From contig JAJBVG010000038.1 of assembly GCA_020859945.1 (NCBI GenBank), positions 1 to 53,572 of the forward strand: DNA of 53,572 nt, in the 5' to 3' direction. This stretch comes from Clostridiales bacterium. GTDB lineage: Bacteria; Bacillota; Clostridia; Oscillospirales; Oscillospiraceae. The notes under the pieces were generated by a model that ran no database searches, was not told where the DNA came from, and worked only from the letters and a program-made list of their open reading frames with translations. Of the stretch, positions 1-8,515 are shown piece by piece (the first letter of the stretch is position 1; each line of letters begins with the position of its first letter). The translations under genes were made by a program, and so were the position numbers.

Positions 1-78
1 ACAAACTCAATCGCCTTTTTCTATACCCTGGTCTCACATCTATTGTAAAGCTACAATAGCGAATAGCTTTCTTCTGTA

Positions 79-107
79 TTGACAAGCCCCGGATTTTGTC
101 CTATAAT
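79..107 (+). promoter_or_regulatory. SigA promoter of the Fe-S scaffold operon
   Basis: TTGACA (79-84) and TATAAT (102-107) are both perfect consensus hexamers with a 17-bp spacer. Transcription should start near 114, leaving a 5' UTR of about 100 nt before the ATG at 216. No regulator site was recognised. Confidence 0.85.
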
Positions 108-215
108 TCTTTTAGAAGTGAGATTTCTTTAAGGAACTGTCCACCGCCTGCGTTGCCACACGGATTTGTTGACTGGGTCCGTTGGCTGTATATCGAAGAA
201 AGGAAGGAACATCTC

Positions 216-908
216 ATGATTTATTCCGCAGAAGTGCAAAGTATGTGCTCCGTCACCAAGGGTGCCTATCACGGTCCCGCTCCCATCCCCGAGGAGGGCA
301 AGTGGGTTCAGGCCATGGAGATCAAGGACATCTCCGGCTTCACCCATGGCATTGGCTGGTGCGCCCCTCAGCAGGGCGCCTGCAAGCTGTCCCTGAACGT
401 CAAGGACGGCATCATCGAGGAGGCCCTGGTCGAGACCATCGGCTGCACTGGCATGACCCACTCCGCTGCTATGGCCGGTGAGATTCTCATTGGCAAGACC
501 ATCCTGGAGGCGCTGAACACCGATTTGGTGTGCGACGCCATCAACACCGCTATGCGTGAACTGTTCCTGCAGATCGTCTATGGCCGTACCCAGACCGCGT
601 TCTCCGAGGGCGGCCTGCCCATCGGCACCTCCCTGGAGGACCTGGGCAAGGGCCTGTGTGGTCAGGTGGGCACCATCTTTGCCACCAAGGCCAAGGGCCC
701 CCGTTATCTCTCTCTGACCGAGGGTTACATCACCCGCCTGGCTCTGGATGACAATTCCGAGATCTGTGGCTACGAGTTCGTCCACCTTGGAAAGATGATG
801 GAGTCCATCAAGAAGGGCGTGGACGCGAACGAGGCCCTGGAGAAGGCGAAGGGTACTTATGGCCGCTTTGCTGGCGCCGCCAAGTACATCGACCCCAGAA
901 AGGAATAA
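216..908 (+). CDS. Iron-sulfur cluster assembly scaffold (NifU/IscU-like)
   Basis: Predicted 230-residue protein of the NifU_N/IscU-like group that Clostridia encode next to a GGGtGRT protein. It would hold nascent Fe-S clusters in the cytoplasm. Candidate ligand cysteines sit in GWCAPQQGACKL (about residues 48-59), in IGCTGMT (about 78-84) and in GLCGQVG. A frame opens upstream at a TTG (96), but the ATG at 216 follows the ribosome site AGGAAGG (201-207) and starts the conserved protein, so it was chosen. The next gene follows after 11 nt, which implies one operon driven by the promoter at 79-107. Family assignment is good; the target of the clusters is not known. Confidence 0.8.
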   Translation: MIYSAEVQSMCSVTKGAYHGPAPIPEEGKWVQAMEIKDISGFTHGIGWCAPQQGACKLSLNVKDGIIEEALVETIGCTGMTHSAAMAGEILIGKTILEALNTDLVCDAINTAMRELFLQIVYGRTQTAFSEGGLPIGTSLEDLGKGLCGQVGTIFATKAKGPRYLSLTEGYITRLALDDNSEICGYEFVHLGKMMESIKKGVDANEALEKAKGTYGRFAGAAKYIDPRKE

Positions 909-919
909 GGTGAACGAAC

Positions 920-1921
920 ATGGCACTGTTTGAATCTTACGATAGAAGAATCGGCCAGATCCAGCCTGTGCTGGCCGAGTATGGCATCTCCTCCGTGGAG
1001 GAGTGCCGGGAGATCTGCCAGGCGAAGGGCTTCGACCCCTATGAGATCGTCGCCGGCATCCAGCCCATCTCCTTCGAGAACGCTCGCTGGGCCTACTGCG
1101 TGGGCGCGGCCATCGCCATCAAAAAGGGCGTAAAGACCGCCGCTGACGCCGCCGACGCCATCGGCATCGGCCTCCAGTCCTTCTGCATCCCTGGCTCCGT
1201 CGCTGACGACCGCAAGGTCGGCATCGGCCACGGCGGTCTGGGTGCCATGCTCCTCCGGGACGAGACCAAGTGCTTCGCCTTCCTGGCTGGCCATGAGTCC
1301 TTCGCCGCCGCTGAGGGCGCCATCGGCATCGCCCGCAACGCCAACAAAGCCCGTAAAGAGCCCCTGCGCGTCATCCTGAACGGCCTGGGCAAGGACGCCG
1401 CTCAGATCATCTCCCGTATCAACGGTTTTACTTACGTGCAGACCAAGTTTGACTACTATACCGGCGAGGTGAACGTGGTCAAAGAGACCGCCTATTCCGA
1501 CGGCGAGCGGGCCGCTGTCCGCTGCTTCGGCGCGGACGATGTCCGTGAGGGCGTGGCTATCATGCACATGGAGGGCGTCGATGTCTCCATCACCGGCAAC
1601 TCCACCAATCCCACCCGCTTCCAGCATCCTGTGGCCGGCACCTACAAGAAGGAGTGCATCCAGCAGGGCAAGAAGTACTTCTCCGTCGCTTCCGGCGGCG
1701 GCACCGGCCGTACCCTGCATCCCGACAACATGGCCGCTGGCCCTGCCTCCTACGGCATGACCGACACCATGGGCCGTATGCACTCTGACGCTCAGTTCGC
1801 CGGTTCCTCCTCCGTCCCTGCTCACGTGGAGATGATGGGTTTCCTGGGCATGGGCAACAACCCCATGGTCGGCGCTACCGTGGCCGTGGCCGTCGCCGTC
1901 GCAGAGGCCCTGAAGGATTAA
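920..1921 (+). CDS. GGGtGRT family protein
   Basis: 333 residues. The family is named after the motif seen here as ASGGGTGRTLH, about residues 257-267. The N-terminal half holds an alanine-rich segment and the motif GHGGLGAM; the C terminus is rich in glycine and alanine. Its biochemical role is not established in the family as far as I know. Its constant pairing with an Fe-S scaffold, seen here with an 11-nt gap, suggests a role in metal or cluster handling, which is inference. The ATG at 920 follows GGAATAAGGTGAAC. A strong terminator follows 90 nt after the stop, so this is the last gene of the operon. Confidence 0.8.
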   Translation: MALFESYDRRIGQIQPVLAEYGISSVEECREICQAKGFDPYEIVAGIQPISFENARWAYCVGAAIAIKKGVKTAADAADAIGIGLQSFCIPGSVADDRKVGIGHGGLGAMLLRDETKCFAFLAGHESFAAAEGAIGIARNANKARKEPLRVILNGLGKDAAQIISRINGFTYVQTKFDYYTGEVNVVKETAYSDGERAAVRCFGADDVREGVAIMHMEGVDVSITGNSTNPTRFQHPVAGTYKKECIQQGKKYFSVASGGGTGRTLHPDNMAAGPASYGMTDTMGRMHSDAQFAGSSSVPAHVEMMGFLGMGNNPMVGATVAVAVAVAEALKD

Positions 1922-2009
1922 ACCTATTTTGCGTGGATAGTTCTAAGAAACCGCTGTGAATAAACAATATCGGCGTTTTTAGTTCCTAGAAGTTCTTAAA
2001 TCTCATTGC

Positions 2010-2047
2010 AGAGGCTTCCTGACTTAACAGTTGGGGAGCCTCTTTTT
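2010..2047 (+). terminator. Rho-independent terminator of the scaffold operon
   Basis: A stem of about 10 bp, AGAGGCT(T)CC with GG(G)GAGCCTCT, is followed by TTTTT at 2043-2047. Confidence 0.8.
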
Positions 2048-2088
2048 GCCTTATATTTACCAATATTTAGGAGAAAAGCGTGTAAGAT

Positions 2089-2116
2089 TGTGACCGCAGG
2101 TCACGTCACGGTCACA
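2089..2116. promoter_or_regulatory. Nested dyad upstream of the second dnaK
   Basis: The outer arms TGTGACCG (2089-2096) and CGGTCACA (2109-2116) are perfectly inverted. The inner arms GTGACC (2090-2095) and GGTCAC (2099-2104) form a second perfect palindrome. It lies about 85 bp upstream of a candidate -10 element and is plausibly an operator; the regulator is unknown. Apart from the terminator, this dyad and the promoter, the 1922-2287 gap holds nothing I recognise. Confidence 0.45.
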
Positions 2117-2179
2117 GTACGCAGTGCCTCCCCGCCTGAAAACAAAAATTTCTGCAATTTTTGCTTTTTTCTCGGAATC

Positions 2180-2211
2180 TTTACAGTTTCTTCATGTTCG
2201 TGTGGTATAGT
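2180..2211 (+). promoter_or_regulatory. Candidate extended -10 promoter of dnaK paralogue
   Basis: TGG-TATAGT (2203-2211) fits an extended -10 element. The nearest -35-like hexamer, TTTACA (2180-2185), is 20 bp away, which is too far for a standard SigA promoter, so the extended -10 would have to dominate. No CIRCE element (HrcA operator) is visible. Confidence 0.4.
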
Positions 2212-2287
2212 AACTCCAGAATGAACGATGGAGGGGGAACCTGCCGACCCGCTGCCTTTCCCCGCTCCACATTTTGGAGGCTTTTAC

Positions 2288-4117
2288 ATGAACAACACCA
2301 TCATCGGCATTGATCTGGGCACCACCAACAGCTGTGTCGCCGTCCTGGAAGGGGGCAAGCCCGTCATCATCCCCAATGCGGAGGGCGGGCGCACCACGCC
2401 CAGCGTCGTGGCCTTTACCAAAAACGGTGAGCGGCTGGTGGGCGATTTGGCCAAGCGGCAGTCCGTCACCAACGCCCAAGGCACCATCTCCTCCATCAAG
2501 CGGCAGATGGGCACCGACTACCGGGTGGACATCGACGGGCGCAGGCGCACCCCCCAGGAGATCAGCGCCATGATCCTCCAAAAGCTCAAGCAGGACGCGG
2601 AGGCGTACCTGGGCCACGAGGTCCAGGACGCGGTCATCACCGTCCCCGCCTACTTCAACGACACCCAGCGCCAGGCCACCAAGGATGCCGGGCGCATCGC
2701 TGGGCTGAACGTCCGCCGGATTATCAACGAGCCGACTGCCGCTGCCCTGGCCTACGGCCTGGACCACGGCTCGGCCCAGAAGATCATGGTCTACGACCTG
2801 GGCGGCGGCACCTTCGATGTCTCCATCATCGAAATCGGCGACGGGGTCATTGAGGTTCTCTCCACCTGCGGCGACAACCATCTGGGCGGCGACGACTTCG
2901 ACCAGCGGGTGGCCAACTACCTGGTCAGTGAGTTCAAGCGCCAGACCAAAATCAACCTGGCAAAGGACCCCACCGCCATGCAGCGGGTGCGGGAGGCGGC
3001 GGAAAAGGCCAAAATCGAACTTTCCACCTCTTCTATCGCCAGCGTCAACCTGCCCTTTATCGCCCAAAACCGCAATGGCCCGGTGCATATGGACCTGACC
3101 ATCACCCGCGCGGTGTTCGACCAGCTGACCCAGGACCTGGTGGAACGGACTAATCTCCCCGTCCAAACCGCCCTGAACGACGCCGGTATCACCACCCGCG
3201 ACCTGGGCAAGGTGTTGCTGGTGGGTGGCTCCACCCGCATCCCCGCCGTGCAGGAAAAGGTGCGGCGGCTGACTGGCCTCCAGCCCTCCAAAGGGGTGAA
3301 CCCGGACGAGTGCGTGGCACTGGGCGCAGCGGTGCAGGGTGGCACCCTCAGCGGCGCGAACCTGACCGTCTCCAACGGCGACGGGGTGCGCAGCTCAGTG
3401 GGCGGCAATGAGATTTTGCTGTTGGACGTGACCCCATTGTCTCTGTCCATCGAGACGGTGGGGGGAGTAGCCACCCGGCTCATTGACCGGAACTCCACCC
3501 TGCCCGTCCACTACTCCCAAATCTTCACCACCGCCGCCAACTACCAGACCATGGTGGAAATTCACGTCCTCCAGGGTGAGCGCCCCATGGCGAAGGACAA
3601 CAAGACCATCGGCAAGTTCCGGCTCACCGGCATCAAGCGCGCCCCCAGAGGGGTGCCACAGATCGAAGTCACCTTTGATCTGGACACCAATGGCATTTTG
3701 AAGGTCAGCGCCAAGGACCTGGGCACAGGCCGTGCCCAGGAGATCACCATTGCCTCCAGTTCCAACCTGCCGGAGGACGAGATTCAGCGGGCCATTCGGG
3801 ACGCCCAGGAGTACGCGGCACAGGATGCCGCCCGGAAACAGGCGCTGGAGGCCCGGAACGAGGCGGAGTCTCTGGTCAACGAGTGCAAGGCGGCGCTGAC
3901 GGTCTGCGGCAAGGAACTGGACCGGGGCGAGCAGAAGCGGGTCAAGAACGACATGGCCGCCGTGGAAAAAATCCTCAACAAAAAAATCGAAAAGCTCAAG
4001 GACGAGGACTACCAGAACCTGTCCTACGCCACCAACCAGCTCCGGGGCAGCGCGGGCAACCTGCTCCAGCGCTACGCGCAGAAGCGGGAGCAGGAGGACC
4101 AGAGTTCGTCCAACTGA
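2288..4117 (+). CDS. dnaK: Hsp70 chaperone, DnaK paralogue
   Basis: 609 residues, full length for Hsp70. The ATPase domain starts with [15 protein letters not shown] and contains [30 protein letters not shown] and [14 protein letters not shown]. The interdomain linker is [17 protein letters not shown] at about 388-404, followed by the beta-sandwich substrate domain and a helical lid. The tail ends QEDQSSSN and lacks the EEVD-like acidic end. The ATG at 2288 follows TTTTGGAGG; the frame extends further upstream to 2228, but that part is not Hsp70-like. There is no grpE, dnaJ or hrcA beside it, so this is probably a second, stand-alone DnaK rather than the main heat-shock copy. Confidence 0.9.
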   Translation: MNNTIIGIDLGTTNSCVAVLEGGKPVIIPNAEGGRTTPSVVAFTKNGERLVGDLAKRQSVTNAQGTISSIKRQMGTDYRVDIDGRRRTPQEISAMILQKLKQDAEAYLGHEVQDAVITVPAYFNDTQRQATKDAGRIAGLNVRRIINEPTAAALAYGLDHGSAQKIMVYDLGGGTFDVSIIEIGDGVIEVLSTCGDNHLGGDDFDQRVANYLVSEFKRQTKINLAKDPTAMQRVREAAEKAKIELSTSSIASVNLPFIAQNRNGPVHMDLTITRAVFDQLTQDLVERTNLPVQTALNDAGITTRDLGKVLLVGGSTRIPAVQEKVRRLTGLQPSKGVNPDECVALGAAVQGGTLSGANLTVSNGDGVRSSVGGNEILLLDVTPLSLSIETVGGVATRLIDRNSTLPVHYSQIFTTAANYQTMVEIHVLQGERPMAKDNKTIGKFRLTGIKRAPRGVPQIEVTFDLDTNGILKVSAKDLGTGRAQEITIASSSNLPEDEIQRAIRDAQEYAAQDAARKQALEARNEAESLVNECKAALTVCGKELDRGEQKRVKNDMAAVEKILNKKIEKLKDEDYQNLSYATNQLRGSAGNLLQRYAQKREQEDQSSSN

Positions 4118-4131
4118 ACGGTGAATTTGCA

Positions 4132-4173
4132 GAAGAATCAGGGCAGAAAATTTTTCCTCTGCCCTGATTCTTC
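4132..4173 (+). terminator. Terminator after dnaK (first copy of a repeated hairpin)
   Basis: A perfect 16-bp stem: 4132-4147 pairs with 4158-4173 around a 10-nt A/T-rich loop. A near-identical hairpin recurs at 4412-4453. Confidence 0.75.
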
Positions 4174-4241
4174 AGATTGTCAAAAAAGTCATTTCCATCG
4201 AATTAAGTGTAACGAAACGTTATAGAAACCCTCCGCAGGAG

Positions 4242-4411
4242 TTTTGTTGCGCAAGCAACAAAATAAATTGAAATCCGTGCTTTTAGCCGGGCGTGTACCG
4301 GCAAAAGCACACAGGGAGGCCCCAAACGTGCGCGCTTGCGCGTGCGCTGCCGGGGCCGCATTTTCGACCAAAATCCGTGATTTTGGTCGAGAGCCTGTCG
4401 GAGACAGGCTC
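4242..4411 (+). repeat. Array of five hairpins between two copies of a terminator
   Basis: Consecutive stem-loops are visible. 4242-4263 has a 9-bp stem with a GCAA loop. 4277-4310 has 13 bp with one bulged A. 4318-4357 has GGCCCC/GGGGCC enclosing a CGCGC/GCGCG stem. 4364-4390 has a 12-bp stem. 4391-4411 has a 9-bp stem with a GGA loop. There is no credible ORF. This could be a structured RNA, a REP/MITE-like DNA element, or a read-through regulatory leader for the next gene. Confidence 0.7.
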
Positions 4412-4453
4412 AAGAATCAGGGCAGAAAATTTTTTCTCTGCCCTGATTCTTTT
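4412..4453 (+). terminator. Second copy of the terminator hairpin
   Basis: The 15-bp stem 4412-4426/4437-4451 is followed by TTT. Stem sequence and loop almost duplicate 4133-4172, so the two copies flank the hairpin array as direct repeats. Confidence 0.75.
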
Positions 4454-4528
4454 CATTTGTGGTGGTTTTGCTGTTTTTTTGTTGTTATAATATCTTAAAC
4501 AATTTGTTTTGTTTCCTCTTTGCAAAAA

Positions 4529-4583
4529 CTGACTGCAAGTCAGAAAAACAGTGCTTGCAATTTGTATCTTGTTCCTTTAAAAT
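4529..4583 (+). promoter_or_regulatory. Promoter and dyad of the acyl-CoA synthetase gene
   Basis: TTGCAA (4555-4560), a 17-bp spacer and TAAAAT (4578-4583). Just upstream is a perfect dyad CTGACT-GCA-AGTCAG (4529-4543), positioned like an activator or repressor site. Confidence 0.65.
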
Positions 4584-4628
4584 ATTTGTAGAAAAGAAAA
4601 GATTTCTATACAAAAGGAGAAATTGCGA

Positions 4629-6338
4629 ATGAAAAATGCTGACTATCCACTTTATCCGGCGCGGGAGCTGACCGACCTGCGCCAGTTACTGGAGCAAAAG
4701 GCCCTGTCCTGCCCCGATGAACCCGCCTTCCGCTATATGGCAAGCCGCAAGGCCATGGTGGAACGCACCTACGGCCAGTTTTACCGGGATGTCCGCGCCC
4801 TGGGGACCTTTTTGCTCAAGCACTACACGGTCGGGCGAAAAATCGCCCTCATCAGCGAAAATTCCTACTACTGGCTGGTGGCCTACTTTGCCATCGTCAC
4901 CACCGGCAACGTGGCGGTGCTGATTTCCAAGGACTCCACCGACCTGGAGGCATCTACCCTGGTGTTCCAGAGCGACGTGGATATGATCGTCACCAGTGAG
5001 GAGTGCGAGGGGGTCGCCCGGTTCTGCAAGGCGAAATATGGACGCAAATGCCGTTATTACTCCATGAGCCACATGAACAAGTGGCTGGCGGCGGGATACA
5101 AGGCCCTGGACAAGGGCAAGAAGCACTATGACCGGGTGACGGTGGACCCGGACGCTCTGGCCTGCATCTTCTTTACCTCCGGCTCCACCGGGTTCAGCAA
5201 GGGCGTTATGCTCACCCAGCGCAACATGACCAGCGACATCATCGGCATGTTGCAGCTCTTTGACCCCACCGGCTCCACTATGTCGGTGCTGCCCTTCACC
5301 CACGCCTTCGGTCTGGTGGTGGGGCTGATGGTGCCCTTCTTTTGCCAGATGCCGGTGTTTATCTGCTCCAGCCTGTCCAACTTTATGCGGGAAATTCCAC
5401 TGGCAAAGCCCACCATTTTGGTGCTGGTGCCGCTGTTTGTGGAGACCTTTTCCAAGACCATCTGGCGCACCGCCGAAAAGCAGGGCCGAGCCAGGACCCT
5501 GCGCCGGGGCATGACCGCCAGCGACGCCATGCTGCGTCTGGGCATTGACCGCCGCCGCAAGCTGTTCACCTCCGTTCACGCGAAATTCGGCGGTCAGCTG
5601 CACACCATCATCTGCGGCGGTGCGCCGCTGGACCCCCGGTTTGTGAAGGAGTTCCGCAGCCTGGGCGTGGAAATCATCAACGGCTATGGTATTACCGAGT
5701 GTTCCCCCGTGCTGTCCGCCAACCGGAACAACTACCACCGGGACGGCTCCGTGGGCCTGCCCGTGCCCGGCGTCGAGCTGAAAATCGCAAACCCGGACGG
5801 CAAGGGCCGGGGAGAGATAGCGGTCCGTGGCCTCAACGTCATGCTGGGTTATTACCACGACCCCAAGTCCACCAGTGAGGTCATCGACAGCGAGGGCTGG
5901 TTCTACACCGGCGACCTGGGTTATCAGGACGAAGACGGCTTCCTCTCCATCACCGGGCGGAAAAAGAGCGTTATCATCCTCTCCAACGGGGAAAATGTCT
6001 CCCCGGAGGAAATCGAGCAGTATGTGGAGCGCATTGACGAGGTGCAGGAGGTGGTGGTCTACGCCGACGAAAACGCCATCACTGCCGAGGTCTACCCAGA
6101 CCCAGAGACCGGCCTGAACCGGAAAGATTTGGCGCGGCGCATCCAGAAGCAGATCGACAAGCTCAACGCCTCCCTCCCCAGCTACAAGCATATCCAGCGG
6201 CTGAAAATCCGGGACAAGGAGTTTGAAAAGACCTCCACCCGGAAAATCAAACGCTACAAGGCGGCCCCCAAGCAGGCGGAGCCAGAGGACGCCGCGCCCA
6301 CCGACCCTGCGGCTCCCGCGCTGGAACCGGAAGAGTAA
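4629..6338 (+). CDS. Long-chain fatty acid-CoA ligase (AMP-forming)
   Basis: 569 residues of the ANL superfamily, which activates a fatty acid to acyl-AMP and then acyl-CoA. Visible motifs are the P-loop-like FTSGSTGFSKGVMLTQ (about 185-200), YGITECSP, the hinge region YTGDLGYQDEDGFL and ITGRKKSVIILSNGENV, and the C-terminal catalytic lysine region KTSTRKIKRY. A proline/glutamate-rich tail follows. The ATG at 4629 was chosen over an upstream TTG because AAGGAG sits 9 nt before it. It is monocistronic, with its own promoter and terminator. The substrate chain length cannot be told from sequence alone. Confidence 0.85.
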   Translation: MKNADYPLYPARELTDLRQLLEQKALSCPDEPAFRYMASRKAMVERTYGQFYRDVRALGTFLLKHYTVGRKIALISENSYYWLVAYFAIVTTGNVAVLISKDSTDLEASTLVFQSDVDMIVTSEECEGVARFCKAKYGRKCRYYSMSHMNKWLAAGYKALDKGKKHYDRVTVDPDALACIFFTSGSTGFSKGVMLTQRNMTSDIIGMLQLFDPTGSTMSVLPFTHAFGLVVGLMVPFFCQMPVFICSSLSNFMREIPLAKPTILVLVPLFVETFSKTIWRTAEKQGRARTLRRGMTASDAMLRLGIDRRRKLFTSVHAKFGGQLHTIICGGAPLDPRFVKEFRSLGVEIINGYGITECSPVLSANRNNYHRDGSVGLPVPGVELKIANPDGKGRGEIAVRGLNVMLGYYHDPKSTSEVIDSEGWFYTGDLGYQDEDGFLSITGRKKSVIILSNGENVSPEEIEQYVERIDEVQEVVVYADENAITAEVYPDPETGLNRKDLARRIQKQIDKLNASLPSYKHIQRLKIRDKEFEKTSTRKIKRYKAAPKQAEPEDAAPTDPAAPALEPEE

Positions 6339-6354
6339 GACGTTATACAAAACA

Positions 6355-6400
6355 GCAAACCGCCCCCTGGTGCATACAGAGGGCGGTTTGCGCTTCTTTT
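6355..6400 (+). terminator. Terminator of the acyl-CoA synthetase gene
   Basis: GCAAACCGCCC (6355-6365) pairs with GGGCGGTTTGC (6381-6391), 11 bp, followed by a T-rich tract. Confidence 0.75.
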
Positions 6401-6466
6401 CGTCTGTTTTTTTCACGCATGGTGAAAAACGGAACCATTGCACATTGCGAATTGCAAATTGCATAT

Positions 6467-7312
6467 TTATTGCAGCAGCATCCCCAAAAGCGCCTCGTAG
6501 GGAACGCCGTCGTTGCGGTCTGTCCCTTCCCGGGCTGCGGCGGCGATGGAGGCGGAGAGAAACCGCTCCGCCCGTTCCACAGCCTGTGGAACCGTCTCTC
6601 CCCGCAACAGCGCCCCCAGGAGGGCGGCGGCGAACAGGTCGCCGGTGCCGGAGTAGCTTTTGCCGTTGTAGGGCTGGGCCAGGAAAAACGTTCCGCCGTC
6701 CCACAGAGCCAGGTTGCCCACGGCGGGCTTGCCGTCCTCGCCGGGGACCTGAACCCCGGTGATGACCACCGTTTGTCCGGGGCGACGGAGGGCCTCGCCG
6801 CAGGTGGCCACCCGCTCGGTGTAATTCTGCTCCCGCTGGTGGGCGGTCAGCGCGGTATAATCCCAGTCGGTCAGCAGACAGCACTCCGTCAGGTTGGGGA
6901 CCAGCAGGGTCCCCCGGCGGCACAGCCCCCGCATCCCCGCCAGCAGATCCGGGCTGAACATCCCAAAGGCGCGGCCCCCGTCTCCCATCACCGGGTCCAC
7001 CAGTACCAGGGTGTCCTCCTGCTGGAAGGCGTCTAAAAAGGCGCTGAGCTGGTCGAATTGGGCTGGGTCCGCCACAAAACCGGTGGAAATGCCGTCGAAG
7101 CGGGCGCCCATCGCCTGCCATGCACAGCGGATGCCGTCCATCTGGCTGGTCAAATCCAAATAGGTGTAGTTGGGGTAGCCCGTCTGGGCGGAGAGCAGCG
7201 CCGTGGGCAGCGGCACCGGCTGCACTCCCATGGCGGCCAGCACTGGCAGGGCGGCGGTCAGGGAGCAGCGCCCAAAGCCGGACAGATCGTTGATGACTGC
7301 GACCTTTTTCAT
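6467..7312 (-). CDS. pdxY: Pyridoxamine/pyridoxal kinase
   Basis: 281 residues, ribokinase-like fold. It phosphorylates B6 vitamers with ATP in PLP salvage. The N terminus KKVAVINDLSGFGRCSLTAA is typical of the Firmicute PdxY/PdxK-like group. LVDPVMGDGGRAFG (about 103-116) and the anion-hole and catalytic aspartate motif YSGTGDLFAAALLGA are intact. The start overlaps the stop of the upstream HAD gene by 4 bp, so the two are translationally coupled. Choice between pdxY and pdxK naming is arbitrary. Confidence 0.85.
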   Translation of the reverse strand: MKKVAVINDLSGFGRCSLTAALPVLAAMGVQPVPLPTALLSAQTGYPNYTYLDLTSQMDGIRCAWQAMGARFDGISTGFVADPAQFDQLSAFLDAFQQEDTLVLVDPVMGDGGRAFGMFSPDLLAGMRGLCRRGTLLVPNLTECCLLTDWDYTALTAHQREQNYTERVATCGEALRRPGQTVVITGVQVPGEDGKPAVGNLALWDGGTFFLAQPYNGKSYSGTGDLFAAALLGALLRGETVPQAVERAERFLSASIAAAAREGTDRNDGVPYEALLGMLLQ

Positions 7313-7911
7313 GGCTGCATCCCCAGTTCCCGGCGGATGGCGGGGTAGTCCATGCGGAATACGTGTCCGCCCATGCCTAGGGCCTGAGCCGCCGCCACGT
7401 TGTCCGGGCGGTCATCCACAAAATAGCAGGTCTCCGGCTCCAGATGATACCGCTCCAGCAGCCGCCGGTAAATTTCCGGGTCGGGTTTCAGCAGTTTCTC
7501 CTGGCAGGAGATCACCGCCCCATCGAAGAACTCCAGCGGGCAGAAAGCCGGGAAGTAGGTAAAGAACAGGTCGGAGGCGTTGGAGAGCAGGTACAGCCCA
7601 TACCCCGCCGTCTTGCAGTCGTGAAGGAAGTCCAGCGCGCCGGGAATGGGGTTGTGCATACACACCCACCAGTTGTCCGCGCAGGCTTTCAGGGCGGGCC
7701 AATGCTCTTTTGGCACCCGGCCTTTGACGTGGTCGAATCGCTCGCAGTCCCGGATCAGCCCCTGGTCGGCCATGAGCCATACCGGACCTTGAAACAGCTC
7801 CCGCCGTATCAGCTCCTTTTCCTCCGGGGTGGAGCAGTATAAATCCAACGGCACCTGCGGGTCAAAGTCCAGCAGCACATTCCCCATGTCCATTACGATG
7901 TTTTTTGTCAT
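7309..7911 (-). CDS. HAD family phosphatase (YihX-like)
   Basis: 200 residues. HAD motif I is MDMGNVLLDFD, whose DMGNV form is usual in the YihX branch. Motif II is LLSNAS, motif III lies around EKLLKPDPEIY, and motif IV is YFVDDRPDN. It should hydrolyse a small phosphorylated metabolite. It is the first gene of a two-gene operon with the pyridoxamine kinase, so PLP or a sugar phosphate are possible substrates; this is inference only. AGGAGG lies upstream of the ATG at 7911. Confidence 0.8.
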   Translation of the reverse strand: MTKNIVMDMGNVLLDFDPQVPLDLYCSTPEEKELIRRELFQGPVWLMADQGLIRDCERFDHVKGRVPKEHWPALKACADNWWVCMHNPIPGALDFLHDCKTAGYGLYLLSNASDLFFTYFPAFCPLEFFDGAVISCQEKLLKPDPEIYRRLLERYHLEPETCYFVDDRPDNVAAAQALGMGGHVFRMDYPAIRRELGMQP

Positions 7912-7978
7912 AAAAAACGCCTCCTGAGATGTGGATTGTTCCCATCTCGAACTTTATAAAAAATTTTTGCAAAAACGC

Positions 7979-8040
7979 TTGACAGATGGGCGGATCTGTG
8001 GTATCCTTTATTCATCCAAAAGAGGATACCAAAATTCACT
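7979..8040 (+). promoter_or_regulatory. Strong SigA promoter with an operator-like dyad
   Basis: TTGACA (7979-7984), a 17-bp spacer and TATCCT (8002-8007), preceded by TGG. The -10 lies in the left arm of the inverted repeat GGTATCCT (8000-8007)/AGGATACC (8033-8040), which could bind a repressor or fold at the 5' end of the transcript. Confidence 0.75.
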
Positions 8041-8198
8041 ACAGAAAGGGGTCGGTTCCCAAGACGCAGTGAAAACGGCAGCTGTTCCGTCAAGCAGCGA
8101 TGTTCCTTCCGCTCCATCCACTTGACCGTTTGAGAGGATGATGTGTTATGTGGTATGATTTCAGGTCAGCTATTCAGTAACACAGGAGGTACGGTCCC

Positions 8199-8210
8199 AT
8201 GTACAAGTAA
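8199..8210 (+). CDS. Tripeptide mini-ORF MYK
   Basis: ATG-TAC-AAG-TAA with AGGAGG 9 nt upstream, in repeat unit 1. Ideal ribosome-site spacing suggests it may be translated, perhaps as a regulatory uORF. The function is unknown. Confidence 0.3.
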   Translation: MYK

Positions 8211-8308
8211 GTTCGTCCCTATCCACCACCCCCGTTTTCCGAAAGGATGAATGTGTTATGAGGGTTGCTTTCAGAGCCGCAATCAAATAACGCAGGAGGT
8301 ACGGTCCA

Positions 8309-8320
8309 ATGTACAGGTAA
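8309..8320 (+). CDS. Tripeptide mini-ORF MYR
   Basis: ATG-TAC-AGG-TAA with AGGAGG 9 nt upstream, in repeat unit 2. It matches the first copy except for a conservative K to R codon change, and start and stop are kept. Confidence 0.3.
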   Translation: MYR

Positions 8321-8363
8321 GTTTGTCCCTATCCACATTCCGCCTATAGAGGAGGCGCGTGAT

Positions 8364-8390
8364 ATGAAGCGTGTGCTCAAGATTTCTTAG
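8364..8390 (+). CDS. Octapeptide mini-ORF MKRVLKIS
   Basis: ATG to TAG, with AGGAGG (8350-8355) 8 nt before the start. Basic short peptide in the same transcript. Function unknown. Confidence 0.3.
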   Translation: MKRVLKIS

Positions 8391-8515
8391 ACGACGGAAG
8401 AAAGGACTGAGACCAAAGAACAATTCAGAACAGCCATCAGTGACGGCGCAGTGAATAGTCCTGAACGTACCTTATGAAAAGTTGAGGTAAGGACCCTTGG
8501 ACAATGAACAGAAGT

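Larger units (their letters stand above)
8132..8336 (+). repeat. Tandem 95-nt repeat, period about 110 nt
   Basis: Unit 1 is 8132-8226 and unit 2 is 8241-8336. The most conserved part is CAGGAGGTACGGTCC, then ATG-TAC-A(A/G)G-TAA, then GTAAGTTYGTCCCTATCCAC. Both units also share GGATGATGTGTTATG-like starts. Confidence 0.75.

Noticed and set aside
857-1825. 322-residue minus-strand frame opposite the GGGtGRT gene
   Set aside because: Antisense shadow; the plus-strand gene has the recognised motif, ribosome site and operon context.
2192-3166. 324-residue minus-strand frame opposite dnaK
   Set aside because: Antisense shadow of the Hsp70 ATPase domain.
4686-7121. 811-residue minus-strand open frame
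   Set aside because: Shadow of the acyl-CoA synthetase in GC-rich DNA and of another frame of the kinase; low-complexity composition and no motifs.
7921-7990. Promoter for the HAD/pdxY operon
   Set aside because: TTGCAA and TATAAA occur on the minus strand but with a 9-bp spacer, so no standard promoter could be assigned.
8132-8336. CRISPR or tandem riboswitch of a known class
   Set aside because: Only two units; none of the aptamer signatures I know (glycine, c-di-GMP, guanidine, preQ1) is visible. Left as an unassigned RNA.
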